From Muscardinus avellanarius (Eukaryota > Chordata > Mammalia > Rodentia > Gliridae): a stretch of 64,000 nucleotides of DNA. Under the pieces are notes generated by a model that was not told the origin of the DNA, did not search any database, and worked only from the letters and a program-made list of their open reading frames with translations. Shown here one piece after another: positions 11,910 to 24,600 of the stretch (position 1 is its first letter; the number at the start of each line of letters is the position of its first letter). The DNA lies in NCBI GenBank assembly GCA_963383645.1, contig OY726560.1:155410488-155474487 (forward strand), read 5' to 3'. Made by a program: the position numbers and the translations under genes.

Positions 11910-14370
11910 ACAGTCCATTGCAAAGCATCACGATTAGATTATCCAACAAGACGAGTGTGTCCAGGCTGGCCAGGTCCAGCCACCTTGGTGGCCCTCTGGA
12001 GAGGCCTAAGGCCAACCCCTAGGGCAAGGAGCCCCCAGCCTGAAACCAAAGCCTCCTTCCAGAACCCCGTGAGCACTGAGTCTTGCCATACCAGGTCTTT
12101 CCCAAAGCCACCCAGAGTTCGGGACAACATCTTGTGTGTCGAGACTATTCATCCTGTCCACCCCCAGGATGCAGGGCTGACAAGAGGGATGGACAAGGTG
12201 TGCCGCTCACGAGAGAGAGAGAGGACAGAGGTGTCGGGAATCGGCAGCCTGCACCAGGGGAAGCCTGGACGCCACTGGGAGGACACAGGCCCTTCCCTCT
12301 GTCGTCTGGTCAAAGGCTCACTTCAACAGCTCTGACGAGCCTGGACGAGCTATTGCTCCTTGGAGAGGCTGCCGGCACACTCAGGTGGTGGGGGGTCTGG
12401 AAGCAGCCGGAATCACACACCCCAGACAGCACTGGGGCAACTGCGACCACGTAACCTGAGTCGGGAGGACGCTGACTAGGGCCGTGAAAGGCAACTCCCC
12501 ACCCAGGAAGAAGAGGAAAGACATTAGCTTCAAAGGAACTACAGAAAATCTGTGGGGCGCCGACAGACCTGCGCCCCGGGCCTCGACAGCAGCGCGGCCA
12601 TGAGGGCTGCCGAGGACTCGTTCACAGGTGTCAGCAAAGCGCAGCCCAGGACTCTGAGGCCACATCCTGACCCACAGACACTGTGAACTTCCTATGGGCC
12701 CAACTAAATCACATTTTGTAAACAGAGATTATGTTTCCTAAAGAGAAAGCTTAAGAGATTTCACCAGTCTTAACTCCCATCCAAAGATACACTAAATTAT
12801 AACACACACTTTCAACCCTTCCTCCCCCCTCCAAAATCACAAGCCATCTGAGAGCAAGTCTGTAAGCAAAGGCTGTCCCTCCCATCACACCCGTCCAGTC
12901 CAGCGCTGCCCTGCGCCCTTCACCTCAGAGCCAGGAGCCCTCTGTCTGTTCTCCCACAGCACATGCCTGCCACTAATGGCCACCGGGCTCCTCAGTGCCA
13001 AGCCCGCAGGTGAGCGCCACCAGCAGCGCACATTCCAGATGAGGGGGCCTGAGCCAGCAGAGACGGCCGCGTGCTCCAGGGCACACCGTCAGCCCAGGAC
13101 AGACCTGGGACTCGAACCCAGGCACTCTGACTCCAGAGCTAGATGCCACCTCTCCCCTAAACGATGCCAAGTGGGATTTCCGCCCCCAAGCTCCGGGGGT
13201 CCCTGAACAGTCCCTGTTCTTCCTGCACTGCAAGACGGTCCTTGTTGGCACAAAGCCTGCTCTGTGCCTCATGGCGGCGCCTCTGCCTGCCAGTCAGCCT
13301 GGGCTCCTCCTTCACTTCTCCTTTGGCCAAGGGCCTCCCAAACACTCGCACCAGATCCTCCTGAGAACCAGCAGGAAGGCTGGCGAGGTGAGGAACCCAG
13401 GGCCCAGAGTCAACCAGGGCAGAGCAACCCAGCCCCAGCAAGCAGCAGCACCGAACCCACCAGCTTCCACCAGGAAATTCAATCATTTGACTGCCAGGAG
13501 GATTTGACAGGAGGTTGTTCCCAGGGCCCACCCCAGGCCCATGCGCTCTAACCCCCTTTTGGAGACTCGAAGGCCAACCCCCCGCCCTGTCCCTCTCCTC
13601 ACCCAGAGCATGGAGGCTGCCGGCTCTAGACAACATAGCCCTCCCACCTCTGAACACGCAGAGGCTGCGCCCAGCCAGCAGACAGAACCTCCCCACACTC
13701 CCAGGCCTCTGGCCAACAGGGATGCCAGAGGTAGGGGAATTCCAGGCGCCAAGAGGCCTCTCCCAGCTGCGCCGCGCGGCAGGGTGCTGCACACTTCAGC
13801 CAGGGGCAGCCTGGGAGGCAGGGTGACCTCCACGGGGTGAAGTGGACAGGAAAGACCATGCAACTATAACCTGCTCACGCTGCCTCCTCCACGCCAGCCC
13901 ACCACCCTGCCCAGCCACTGGGAGGCCCAGCTCTCCAAAAACTCAAAGGCCCACCCAGCAGCCAGGGCCCCGCCCTCCCCCCCAGCCCCTTCTGGAGGCA
14001 GCAACATGGCCACCAAGTCAGCGGTCACCAGTCAGCGTCCACGGGACGACGACTCAGGAAGTCCATCGCCTCTGGCAGGCTCTGGGAGAAGAGGAAGTGG
14101 GGCGTGGTGTGAAGAACACAGGACTGAGCTCAAGTCCCAAGTGCCGGCCGGGTCCTGACAGCGGCATCTTCAGACTTACAGCAGTTTGGTCCCTTGGGCG
14201 GACTGAGATGAGAAGCAAGTGCCTTGGTGAAGCCTGGTCTGCTGGGTAATGTGGGACTAGCAGGCCTGGGAAAAACAGCAATTTTCCTCCTATACCACCA
14301 GGCCCAACCCCACCTCCTGGGGAGGGGAAGAACCCTTATGTAGGCACCACCACCAGGCCCCAGAAGAGGG
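11910..14370. other. GC-rich unique intronic sequence
   Basis: Contains one MIR (13.03 kb). Overlapping ORFs of up to 211 codons at 13.16-13.86 kb lie in several frames at once, as expected from stop-poor GC-rich DNA. No protein family is recognisable. Confidence 0.5.
13030..13145 (+). mobile_element. MIR relic
   Basis: Sense MIR core ending GGACTCGAACCCAGGCACTC then TGACTCCAGAGC, preceded by a degenerate TCACACAG-like segment. Confidence 0.65.
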
Positions 14371-14377
14371 AAGGACA

Positions 14378-14486
14378 GCCGGGCACAGTGGCACACACCT
14401 GTAATCCCAGTCCTTGGGAGGCTGAGGCAGGAGGATTGCAAGTTTGAGGCCGGTCTAAACAACTTAGACTCAGTTTCAATTTTTTT
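14378..14486 (+). mobile_element. B1-like half only
   Basis: Starts AGCCGGGCACAGTGGCACAC and stops after GACTCAGTTTCAA; no ID-like half follows. Confidence 0.72.
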
Positions 14487-14507
14487 TTTTTTAATAAAAA
14501 AAAAACG

Positions 14508-14796
14508 CCGGACATGGCGGCACACATTTGTAATCCCAGCATTTGGGAGGCTGAGACAGGAGGATTGCGGTTTGCGGACAGCCTCAGCTACGTTGTGAGG
14601 CCCTTTGCAATTCAGTGAGACTCTGCTTCAAAATAAGGAATAAAAAATAGGGCTGGGGGTGTAGCTTGGAGGTAGAATGCCCCTGGGTTTCATCCCCTGT
14701 ACCACACACACACACAAGATAATAATAAAATGGATGGGGGTGTCGCTCAGAGACAGAATACCCCTGGGCTCAACACTCAGTATCACAAAAAAAAAA
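14508..14796 (+). mobile_element. SINE with second ID-like half, form A
   Basis: Complete B1-dID copy to about 14715, then ATGGATGGGGGTGTCGCTCA and a second ID-like half ending in an A run. No clear duplication was found around it. Confidence 0.75.
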
Positions 14797-15727
14797 GGCA
14801 AGACTTTTGCTAGAGAAGCCAGGACCCTTCACTGAGCTAAAGCCCTTCCCATCAGGACTGCCTTACAGTGGGGGAAACAGAGTCCCAGCCTTGCAACATA
14901 AGCTGTCCACTGTCAGAAGCCTACAGAAACCATACTGAGTATACAGCCCTGGACACATCCTCGCTGGCTAGAGAATTCCGACGCACGAGTCCGCTCGCCA
15001 GCTGATCTGTGCAAAAGGCCACGGTCCCACAAGCAGGTCCCACGCTGAGAGAATGCAGCAGCAGGTCCGGGACACCGGGACGCAGTCTGCCCCTCTGAGC
15101 ACCGGCGCCTGACCTCGAGAGAGGGAGCACACCTCGTGGGTGTCGGACCGCCCATCCTCCGAGGCCCTCGCCATTCTAAACACAATTCTATGAAATGGAA
15201 AGCCAGGTATGTCTGTAGGACAGTTCCAAGCTGTCGCACAAGCTGGTGGCTGACACTATGAGCATGACAAACCTGGGTGACAAAGGACCATCCACTCTCT
15301 GAGCGTCACCAAGAGGCTCCCTGGACCCAAGCAGCATCTCCCCTCCCCTGGCCCCGCGGTACACCATGTGCCATGCCTCAGGGGACCGGACCCCCAGAGC
15401 TGTCCTGAGGGCTATAAAAGAGGCTGGGGGGGATGCCCACATGCTGGCCCAGGAGAAATAGGAACCACCTGGAGACACCACAGCAGGCACTCCCCAGGGC
15501 CGGGGACCCAGCAGTGAGAAATTCCAAAAGGTTCGCTCCACTTCTGTGCCTGAAGGTCGAGTCCCGGGTTAAGAAAAACAAGGCGAGGAGGTCTACCCAG
15601 CCCTCCTTCCTCAGTGTGGATGCACAACGCAATCAATCAACTCAGGAGCATTGCAGACACCAGCATGGGCCACCCTCTCTCCTGGAGACTGTGTGTGGTG
15701 GCGTTCATTGGTGCTGGATGGAGCCTG

Positions 15728-16021
<294 letters not shown>

Positions 16022-16837
16022 ATTTTTAAACAGCCTCAGCTGACTAATATTACTGAAGGTTGAGAACCACTGCTCTAGCTTCTAGAAACCCAGAGCACAG
16101 GCCTCCCCCATAAACTCTGCAGGAACAGAAAGGGCAGCAGAGGAGGCAGGCAGCGCTCGCGCCACACGGAGTCTCTCTCCCCTACAAGGCGCACACTCAC
16201 CACGACCAACCTGTAAAGAGCCATCTGGCTGAGACAGAATGCAGGGCCCCCGCCCAGCCCGGCGGGTGCACCAAGACCCAAGCTGGAGGACGCACAACTG
16301 TGTTTAGTTATTTGACGACTGTAGGCATGTAAACAAAATGTGATATTGTACAAACTTGGGGTGGCAAGCACCACAGTATAATTTACTTTGAGACATCTGA
16401 ATTATGAATAAAAAAAATGTTGGAAACTCTTTTAACAATCTCTTTGGATGGAAAATGGAGTCTGAATACACGGTGATGTTCGTAGCGAGCTGCCAGATTT
16501 ATTTCCTGTTTCCCCCAGAAGGTCACTGGGAATAATTATATATATATATATATTTTGTGTGTGCGAATCTGTCTTTTGTAAGGATGAAGAAAAACATTTC
16601 AGTCTCCCCGGTTGAGGCACTGCCTCTGGTCCTGCAGAAGATAAAGAATCCTATCACTCAAGAAAGAGAAGGGAGGGAAAAAAGCCATAGGAAAGGGAGA
16701 AGCAGAGAGAAAAGGCAGAATTTCTGAGTTTCTCCACGGTGTTAACAAGGCTAAACAGACTATATGCTCGAAGATAAAACAGAAACTCACGCCTCTATTT
16801 TGTGAACAACCCACCCGATCGCATGGTTGTGTGCAAA

Positions 16838-16982
16838 ACAGGCAGGCTCTAAAACCAGACAGACCCCAATGGGGGACTGGCTTCCCCGGCCTTTCAGCTG
16901 TGTGGCCTTGGGTCACTTGATTGGCCTCTCTGAGCCTTGGGATTCTTCAGCTCTAACCACAGGCTGGCTTTGAGAATTAGAA
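16838..16982 (+). mobile_element. MIR relic
   Basis: CAGCTGTGTGGCCTTGGGTC, then ACTTGATTGGCCTCTCTGAG and the run into CTTTGAGAATTAG, are in MIR order. Confidence 0.72.
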
Positions 16983-17789
16983 TCCATTCAAAGCCCCGGG
17001 CCTGGGGGGCACTTTTAACAACCAGTGGGTGTTGCGATGAGTCTTTGAGCAGCCTGGACCCATCTGGACTAAATCCTGGGGAACCACAATATACCAGGGC
17101 AGGGGGAGAATGAGATCCTTTGTGTGATGGGAGAATAAAGAGAGGACCGACAGAGTCAGGCGGTGACCTGCCACGCATTCTGGGGTCAACCGGGCTGTTT
17201 ACCAACATCATCTGCTTTCGCCCTCGGGAGAGGAGCACTGTAGAAAAAGTCCTTCCAGAGCCTGGCAGATGCCTGAGTGCTGTTTCCAAGGCTCCCCGCA
17301 TGGCCGGCCATGTTGACCCCATCCCCCAGGCCCGAGGCAGCTCCACAGCAGGAACCAGGGAGCGCGGTTAAAGAGGCAGAGGTGCCTGTCACAGCTCTCC
17401 GCACAGACGTGATGTGAAAGTCTACAAGGTAGACTCTTTGAAATGCAAAAGCTCCCAGAGTCCTTCAAATGTGTTTTTATTTTCTCAGGTTCCGAAGGCT
17501 GCTTTCAGAGCCACCCATTGGCATCCCCCCCCCCAATCAGCCCATATATAACAGCAGCAAAAAAAAAAAAAAAAAGGCCATCTCTATTTTTTAGAAAAGC
17601 TCAAACATCTAAGAATCTCCAAGTCCCTTCAAGGAAAAAAAATCTCGTTCTCAGCTCCAGCCTCCCAGCATTCCCTCGAAGAGGCCCTGAAGCCAAGTTT
17701 CCTCTGGTTATCTCCTACCATCCTGAAGGCAAGGCACAGACTGCTGCTCAGCATCTCAGAGACTTTCTTAGAACAGAACCCAGGCAGCC

Positions 17790-18010
17790 TGCATGGCTGC
17801 ACGTGCCTGTAATCCCAGTACTTGGGAGGCAGAGACAGGAGGGGGAGGACTGCGGGTTTGAGACCAGGCTTGGCGACTTGGCGAGGCTCTTGGGAACTTA
17901 GCAAGACTTTCAGAATTTCAAAATCTAAAAAGCTGGGGAGAGAGCTCAGAGGTAGACTACCCCTGGGTTCAATCCCGAACAACAACAACAACAACAACAA
18001 CAATAATAAA
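17790..18010 (+). mobile_element. MEN-like SINE, form O
   Basis: Starts near GCATGGCTGCACGTGCCTGT; the ID-like half is AGCTGGGGAGAGAGCTCAGA. The tail is an (ACA)n(ATA)n run at about 17978-18008. Confidence 0.82.
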
Positions 18011-18014
18011 AGCA

Positions 18015-19665
18015 ATCCAGGTTCTCTTTGACCATGTTCGTTTAGGTTAGGACAGGGACCACCAAAACTACAACTGGGAACTTCCAAAGCCCAAACCTTG
18101 AGCCCAAACCATGTGCACAGGAGGTTCAGATTAAGTATCAAAGAAGCTACCTTAAAACAGTGTTGTTTGGCAAAGAAAATTACTTTGCCGTCAGAACCCT
18201 AGGGAACGGTAAATTGCTTCTGAATATAGACTTTTCGTTGGCGTGGTCATTAATCATATGAACGTAAACTGCACTAGAACACAAATGTTCTAAGCAAGTC
18301 TTGGGCACGTCAGCGTCTCTCCGCCCGCCCGCGGGTTGGTTCCCAAAGTTCACCTCCCAGCACGAATTGAATCTATGTTAATGAGGTCAGTGCAGCCCCC
18401 ACCCCTGCGCTGCGCTGCAGGACGAATCAGGCAGGAAACAAACCGAAAAACTAATGAGAAGAGGGGCAGAAGATCTTTGGAAGAGTGTATTCACTGAGCA
18501 AGTTTAAAAAGAAACTCTCCCTGGATGAGCAGGTATTTCAGAAAGGAGTCAAGGGAGACGAGTCAACATTCCGCAGGGTACCCAGACCCTCGGCCAGGCC
18601 CTGTGTGGGGTGGAGGACAGGGCAGCAGCTGGTCGAGGAGGAGAGAGGAGCCCGGGGAGCTAAGCTGCAGGGAGCCGGGCCAGCCCCAGCCATGTGCTTC
18701 AAGTTGGCAACAAACCGGTTCTTTCTAGAGAGGAGGAGTCTGACAGAAAGGACAGCTGCAGCTAAAGCTTCAAGAGGCAGGGAGACGGAGATTCCCCTGG
18801 TAAAACCCCAAACCAACCACCTCTGGGGTTCACACGGACAAATCTATTAACGTCTCCCTCCCCCCTTTCTGGATCAATTAAAGAGAGTCCCTCCACATCT
18901 GGTATCCATCTAAAACCGAAACTTGTATTATCAGCATATTACATAACAAATCATGCCTGCAGGTTCCCTTTATTACACATCAGAGAGGTAGGTGCACATG
19001 GTGGTGGTAATGACGGGTTTGTGCTGATCTAAGTATCTGCTTATTTCAGTCTTTTTTTTTTTAAGGGCAAGAACAAGTTTTCCATACAGTGTGCAATTTC
19101 ACTCCAGAAAGCTACACTGCCTGGATAAAACATCAAGCGGCCTCAAGGTGGGCCGGGCCCTGGCATTCAGTTTTCAGTGCCGGAGGATGGAGCCCTGCGG
19201 TGGGAAGCTTGTGCTTTTTTGAGAGCTCTGCAGACTCCACGTTGCTCCACGGCGTCCCCTGCGGCCAGCTCCCGGTATTTCAGGAAGGGCCCCTCTCCAG
19301 CCTCCAGAAGGGAAGCAGAGCTGGCTGGCCTGAGAGTTTCCATGTGGATCAGGCCCTGCACAGTGGTCCCACTTAAAGGACACCCAGCCCACCAAAGGCG
19401 TCTGCAGAACTGGGGGAATGGGGAGCCAGGGCGATAGCGAAGGAATCATGAGGGGCCAAGAGAAGGACTAAAAGCTGGGGAGAGAAAGAGCCCAGGAAAT
19501 AGCACCTGGGCTTTCTGCAAAATGTCAATTATGTGTAGCGGCCATGAAAACAATAAGGTATCTTAAGGCTCTCTCCAAAAGAACCTTATGAACTTCTTTA
19601 AAATGTTATTATGAAAACATACCCTAAGTTGAAAACAGAAGGGAGAAACTGGTTTAAAACATTAC
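18015..19665. other. Unique intronic sequence, possible conserved noncoding block
   Basis: SINE-free. 18300-18460 is moderately CpG-rich and holds a nuclear-receptor-like CAAAGTTCA (about 18344). No gene seen. Confidence 0.4.
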
Positions 19666-19670
19666 CAATT

Positions 19671-19878
19671 AAGCGGGGTATGGTGGTCCGTGCCGGTATC
19701 CAGTACTTGAGAGGCTGAGACGGAGGATCCCAGGTTCTAGACCAGACTCGGGAATTTAGCAAGAATCTCTGCAACTTTGTGAGACCTTGTTTCAAAATAA
19801 AATTTTAAAAAAGGGCTGAGGATGTAGCTCAAAGGTAAAATGCCCTGAGTTCAATCCCCAGTTTAAAAAAAAAAAAAA
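19671..19878 (+). mobile_element. MEN-like SINE, form O
   Basis: Starts AGCGGGGTATGGTGGTCCGT and ends in an A run. Approximate duplication ATTACCAATTAA / ATTACCCATCAA. Confidence 0.85.
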
Positions 19879-20171
19879 TTACCCATCAAAACAAAACACT
19901 GAAATGCTGGGCTTTGCCCTCACAGAACTGGGACGACCTTCTTCTCCCTTTAAGTCCACTTCTGCAGCGATGGCTCTGTTAGCTTCTATTTAAAAACTTG
20001 TCTTTGATGTTAAAATGTTTGCAATCAATCTCACCTTCTCAGGGGAGAATAAGAAGTCCTTGGGCAAAGCTATTTGAACTGGTCTTAATATCACCCTGTT
20101 CTCTGAATGAACACTGGGAAGAAAAACCACAACCCCCCTCCCCAGCCTCTCCCTAGATTTCCTGCCTGAAA

Positions 20172-20182
20172 GGGGGGGGGGG
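20172..20182 (+). repeat. G11 homopolymer
   Basis: Run of 11 G in unique sequence about 600 bases inside the predicted intron 1. Confidence 0.85.
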
Positions 20183-20819
20183 CGGTCGGCACATGCCTAG
20201 ACTCACAGGGTGGCTGACAGCCTCTGGAAGTAGCAAGTGAAGACAGTCGTGGCTCCCAGGCCTGAACTTGAGACCTGCACCGAGAGACCTAGCAACTGGA
20301 ACACGCAGCTGTTTTCTGTTTATCTAGTCCCCGGCTGGGGGGAGGGGGCCGGGATCTCCCGACCTGCAACTCAGTATCAAAACCGTAACTGACATAAGTT
20401 ACTGTTAAGTGGATAAATTAAAATGAAACCGAAACCTGTGCCCAGTCAGGACAGTTTCCCTGGTGGGCTGACTGCATTCCTTCCCGAGTCTGCTTGCGGA
20501 CCAGAGGACTGACTTTTCACCTGAAGGCCAGGATCTGGAGCCAGAAGGCAGACCCACCGTGGGGGCTGCTGGGAAGCATGCTGGCATGTCACTTGGAAGC
20601 GGGCTAATATGTTGGAGCAGCACAAATGCTTTGCCTGGCTCCCCGGGCTCGTAATCAATGCCATTCCGACTCCTGCAGCAGTCAACAGAGCGCAGTGCCC
20701 TCTCCCCACCATCCAACAGTTCAACAAACATTAGTTCCCGTTCAACACCAGCCGCGCGGCTCCCTCTGCACCAGCTCCGGCGAGGCGAGCGCATCCGCGG
20801 GACCCGGCGCAAACCCCGC

Positions 20820-21148
20820 CGGAGCCCGGAGCGCGGAGCCCGGAGCGCGGAGCCCGGAGCGCGGGGCGCGGAGCCCGGAGCCTGGAGCCCGGAGCCCGGA
20901 GCGCGGAGCCCGGGACGCGGAGCGCGGGGCGCGGAGCCCGGAGCCTGGAGCCCGGAGCCCGGGGCGCGGAGCCCGGGACGCGGAGCGCGGGGCGCGGAGC
21001 CCGGAGCCTGGAGCCCGGAGCCCGGGGCGCGGAGCCCGGAGCGCGGAGCCCAGAGCCCAGAACCCGGGGCGCGGAGCCCGGAGCGCGGAGCCCAGAGCCC
21101 AGAACCCGGGGCGCGGAGCCCGGGGCGCGGGGCGCGGAGCCCGGGGCG
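20820..21148 (+). repeat. Heptamer tandem array, 47 copies in phase
   Basis: The whole block parses without gaps into 7-base units, mostly GAGCCCG, GAGCGCG, GGGCGCG, GAGCCTG, GAGCCCA, GAACCCG and GGACGCG. Units are grouped into higher-order blocks: a nine-unit (63 bp) block seen about three times, then a six-unit (42 bp) block seen twice. It lies roughly 300 bases inside the predicted FAM53B intron 1, within the CpG island. Seven bases is not a multiple of three and no unit creates a stop, so all frames stay open and yield a 7-residue period. Confidence 0.95.
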
Positions 21149-21451
21149 GGCCGGGGGCGAGCCCACGCGGGCCTCCCCGACACCGCCGAGTGGCCTGGCG
21201 GGGGGCTCGGAGCGTGGCCCGCAGGAGGCACCCTCCCATTCATCGCGCTGCAGACCGCCTTTGTTCCGCACCGAGTCCGAGCGCGGTCCGCCCCGCGCGC
21301 GGTCCCCGGGCTCCGTCCCCCCGGGGCGGGCTGGCGCGAACACGAGCGCCGCGGGGCGCGGACCCCGGGCCGGCCTGGCCCCCGTCCCGCCGCGATGGCC
21401 GGCGTCGCGGCGCCGCCCCACGCCCGCGGCCAGCCCGCCCGCCCCGCTCAC

Positions 21452-21600
21452 CGTGCGGCCGCGCTGGGGGACAAAGCGCCGGCGCACCGGCCGCGGAGGA
21501 AGCCGCCGAGTCACTTCCTGAGCGGCGGCGGCTGCGCTCGGCGGGCGGCGGGCGGGGCGCCGCGGGGGCGGGGAGGGGCGGCGGCCGGGGTCCGCGGGGG
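21452..21600 (-). other. FAM53B: Predicted noncoding first exon of FAM53B
   Basis: Ends at a strong donor, GCGGCCGCACG|GTGAGC, with the intron beginning at 21451. The right edge is a guess set by the GC boxes; the real start site could lie anywhere in about 21.53-21.64 kb. No ATG-led conserved protein is visible, consistent with a 5' UTR exon. Confidence 0.45.
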
Positions 21601-21649
21601 CGGGGAGGGCCGGCCCGGGAGGGGCCGCGAAGCCCTATGTCTCCTCCGC

Positions 21650-24600
21650 TCCTCCATCCCACCGGGCTACCGACGGACGCTACTTCATTGACCTTGCATG
21701 CGAGAGAGTTTGAAAGAGGTTTTAAGAAAGAACTCCCTATGCCTGTTTTGTGTTCTGCTTTGCCAAAAAAACAAAACACCTCATGACTTTACATGGATCG
21801 TGTCTGCGCCGTTTGAATGGTCCTATTCATAAAGCAGGAAACTTTTTCTGTTGCTTCTAGGAACATTTAATTGGTTTTAATCCAATGTTTCAATCCCAGT
21901 ATCAAACAGAAATGAACAATTAACTTCTTGAGCTTGTGTGCACGTGGGAAACGATTATATTTCATGGCTCTTGCTGAAACATTTGAGTGTGTCATCACAC
22001 TGGAGCCATTCTTTTCAGAAAAGCACGAGCGAAGACCTCCTTTCACACTAAGGGCAGCTCACCCCGGTGACTGGCGCACGAGCAGGACGGCCAGCCACGG
22101 GAGGATGTGAGCGAGCGATGTGCTTCCAGCGCACGAGGTGGGAAGGGCCCGTGCATGCCAAGGACACCAGAGTGAGCCAACAGCCAGGACACTAAAGTGC
22201 CCCTCTCCCGAGCCACGCACGCTGCTTTTCAAAAGATGAAGCCTGAGGGCAATTTTGAAAGAAAAGAACCAAGAATGGACAAAGGAGGCACAAGGCTGAA
22301 GGGCCTCCGCGGAAGGCACCCGCATTTCCCTGAGGCCCTCTCCAGTATCTACCAACTCAGGCTTTGAGCGCTCTAGGATATAGTTTAATTTACTAACTTT
22401 TTATTAGGAGGCCTAGAGTGACTCCTGCTGGCAAACATTCAGTTTATTCTTGCAATTACTAGTTCATCAGGTCAACTTAAAAAACAAGATGCAGGGGTCC
22501 TGGGCCTGGAAACAATTATTGCAACCATTATTCTTGCTGCTTTCAGGACCTTCGCCTCACAAAATGCCAAGGATGGTGGTTGCAGGCAGCTCCTCTGCTC
22601 TCCTTTCCAGCCCAAAGCAGACTGGTATTTTCTGGTTCTGAAGCTTTTGTCTAGAACTAAAACTGCTTAAGGAGCTGGACTACTTACCTATAATAGCTAT
22701 TTCTAAATTTGAGTTTTCAAAGGCAAAAACCTATACATTAATGCCATGTCACTTAGTTTTCCGTACGATAGTCTCTTCCCACCTGATGTAATAAATCTTA
22801 CACTCTCACTTCTTAGTAAGAAACCTCATAGTTCTGTATCATAAAAAAAAATCCTACCCAAAAGGTGGTTGTACTAGTTTTGCTCAACTCAGACTAGCTG
22901 ACATAACCTAAACTCTGAATTTCAAGCAATGGAACTGCGGCTGCGGGGGAGGGAGCTACCCGGGCTACCTTTGTTCAACCCTACATGGCCAACAAATCAG
23001 AGCCAGACACCTAAACAGTCATGCTCCAACCGGAGAATAAACCCATAAATAACCCAGAAACGATCACTGGTGACTTCCTTTATCTTCAACCAACACTAAC
23101 CTGCTTAGGCCGTAGGACACCCAGCATGCATGCAATGCAGGGACTGCGTAGTCTCCTGTGCCATGCCCAGTGTGTGAGGTCCAGGGATGGAGCACAGAAA
23201 TATCGGCTCTCCGGGCTCCCCCTCCACTGCAATACCAAGGAGAGGAAAGCCCATGTGTGGTGTGCACCCTACATCCACCCAAAACTGCCTGGGAGGTTTA
23301 AACCCATATCATGCTGCAGGAGAGAGCTCCTCCACTCCAAGTGTAAAGCGCATAAGCAACAGAAGACTAAGGGTATATTTTATTAAGAAAGGGTGTAGCC
23401 CACTATAACTTGTATCGACAAGCTAATAAAAGTCTTCACCTCTGCACAATGTGCAGAGGAGGGTACAGGTTGGGTTTGGATGCGCACCATGGCGTGTCCG
23501 AGGCGGTGAGTGGGTGTTTTATTTTTGTGCCTTTAGAACCAGATAAGTGTGATGTTTAAACAACAAAGAGCTGGCCAAAGCTCTGAAGCTGCTACTCGTG
23601 CCGGTAAACGCTGTGTCCCTCTCAAATTTATCGGTTACCTGTGGTTGCTACAGCTCACCACCAGAAAATTATAAACTGGTGTGAGAGAGCAGAGCAACAA
23701 AGTAACCTACCCGAGTGCCAGGCGTGTCACACACTGGGCCAGCAGCAGCGTGCAGATGCGTGTGTAGTAACCCTTATGCTTCTCAGAGGCACTGCCTTTG
23801 TCACACCGTTGTATTAAAGGCAGTCATTCACATCTCACACTGTTCTCTCTACATCTGAAAAGATCTTTTTTTCAAGCAAAACCTTTTAAAATTGCTTATA
23901 ATAGATTCTGAGAAGCCAGACATCACTAAATCCACCTGAAGTGTTTTCAGAGAGACTAGTTACTGAAAACAAGATACCGAATATACTTCTTCGGAAACAT
24001 GGAAAGTTTCTGGTTATAGCTAAAAGCCAAAAATAAAACTAACACAGGAGCAAGTTTTCTATGTGGATCTTTTTTATAAAAACACGTTCTGTAATTTCCA
24101 CCCCCCATCTACGTTCAGGGCGAACCACAGCCCCACCTACTAAGCACGCTGTGACACTGTGAGCCTTCTGTTTCTGCCTGCCTGTTCTTTTAATCCACTG
24201 ATGGAAATGTGCTCTGGAGTGACCATATCTATCTATGTGACTGTACATGCGCTATTCATATGATCATGTGTCATCATATGTATGTATATGCTATTTTAAC
24301 CTTTTTAAAGAGACACTTTGGTTCTTGAAGACAAACTTACTTTCTGACCCAAGAACTAAAGAAAACAAATTTATTTTCATTGAAAAATAACCACAGCCGT
24401 GAATTTAACGACACCAATCCCACTCCTTTGACACAAAATAAGAGTTGAAAGCAGAACACGTGAAGCGGCTCAGCTCTGTGACTGAATGTCTAGCACCACT
24501 GAGGGGGAAAGCAGCCAGCTGGGGCAGCACTGTGCGCCACCGTGTGGGCTGTAGGCCTCCGTCCTGAGCACACACCCGGCTTCCAAGTTGGCAGGTGCTG

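Larger units (their letters stand above)
20750..21650 (-). promoter_or_regulatory. FAM53B: CpG island, probable FAM53B promoter
   Basis: About 900 nt of very high GC and CpG. The right part (21540-21625) carries several GGGGCGGGG-type GC boxes, and an ETS-type ACTTCCT lies at about 21513-21519. The minus strand has a consensus splice donor at 21451, whereas no comparable plus-strand donor was noticed. The next gene on the right, EEF1AKMT2, ends about 15 kb away on the same strand, matching the FAM53B/EEF1AKMT2 arrangement I recall in human. The gene name rests on synteny, not on protein sequence. Confidence 0.6.

Noticed and set aside
13157..13863. 211- and 126-codon minus ORFs with overlapping plus ORFs
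   Set aside because: Four or more frames are open at once in GC-rich DNA; no conserved motif, no plausible splice-flanked exon, and a MIR lies next to it.
20820..21148. CRISPR-like regular array
   Set aside because: Units are 7 bases with no spacers, in a mammalian CpG island. It is a tandem repeat.
20405..21514. 369-codon minus ORF and matching long plus ORFs (up to 386 codons) in the CpG island
   Set aside because: They are open only because the heptamer array and GC-rich sequence contain no stops. The peptides are low-complexity 7-residue repeats in every frame, and the minus ORF crosses the predicted splice donor.
24238..24300. Near-palindrome CATATGATCATGTGTCATCATATG region
   Set aside because: Short AT-rich symmetry of a kind expected by chance in this much sequence; no supporting feature nearby.
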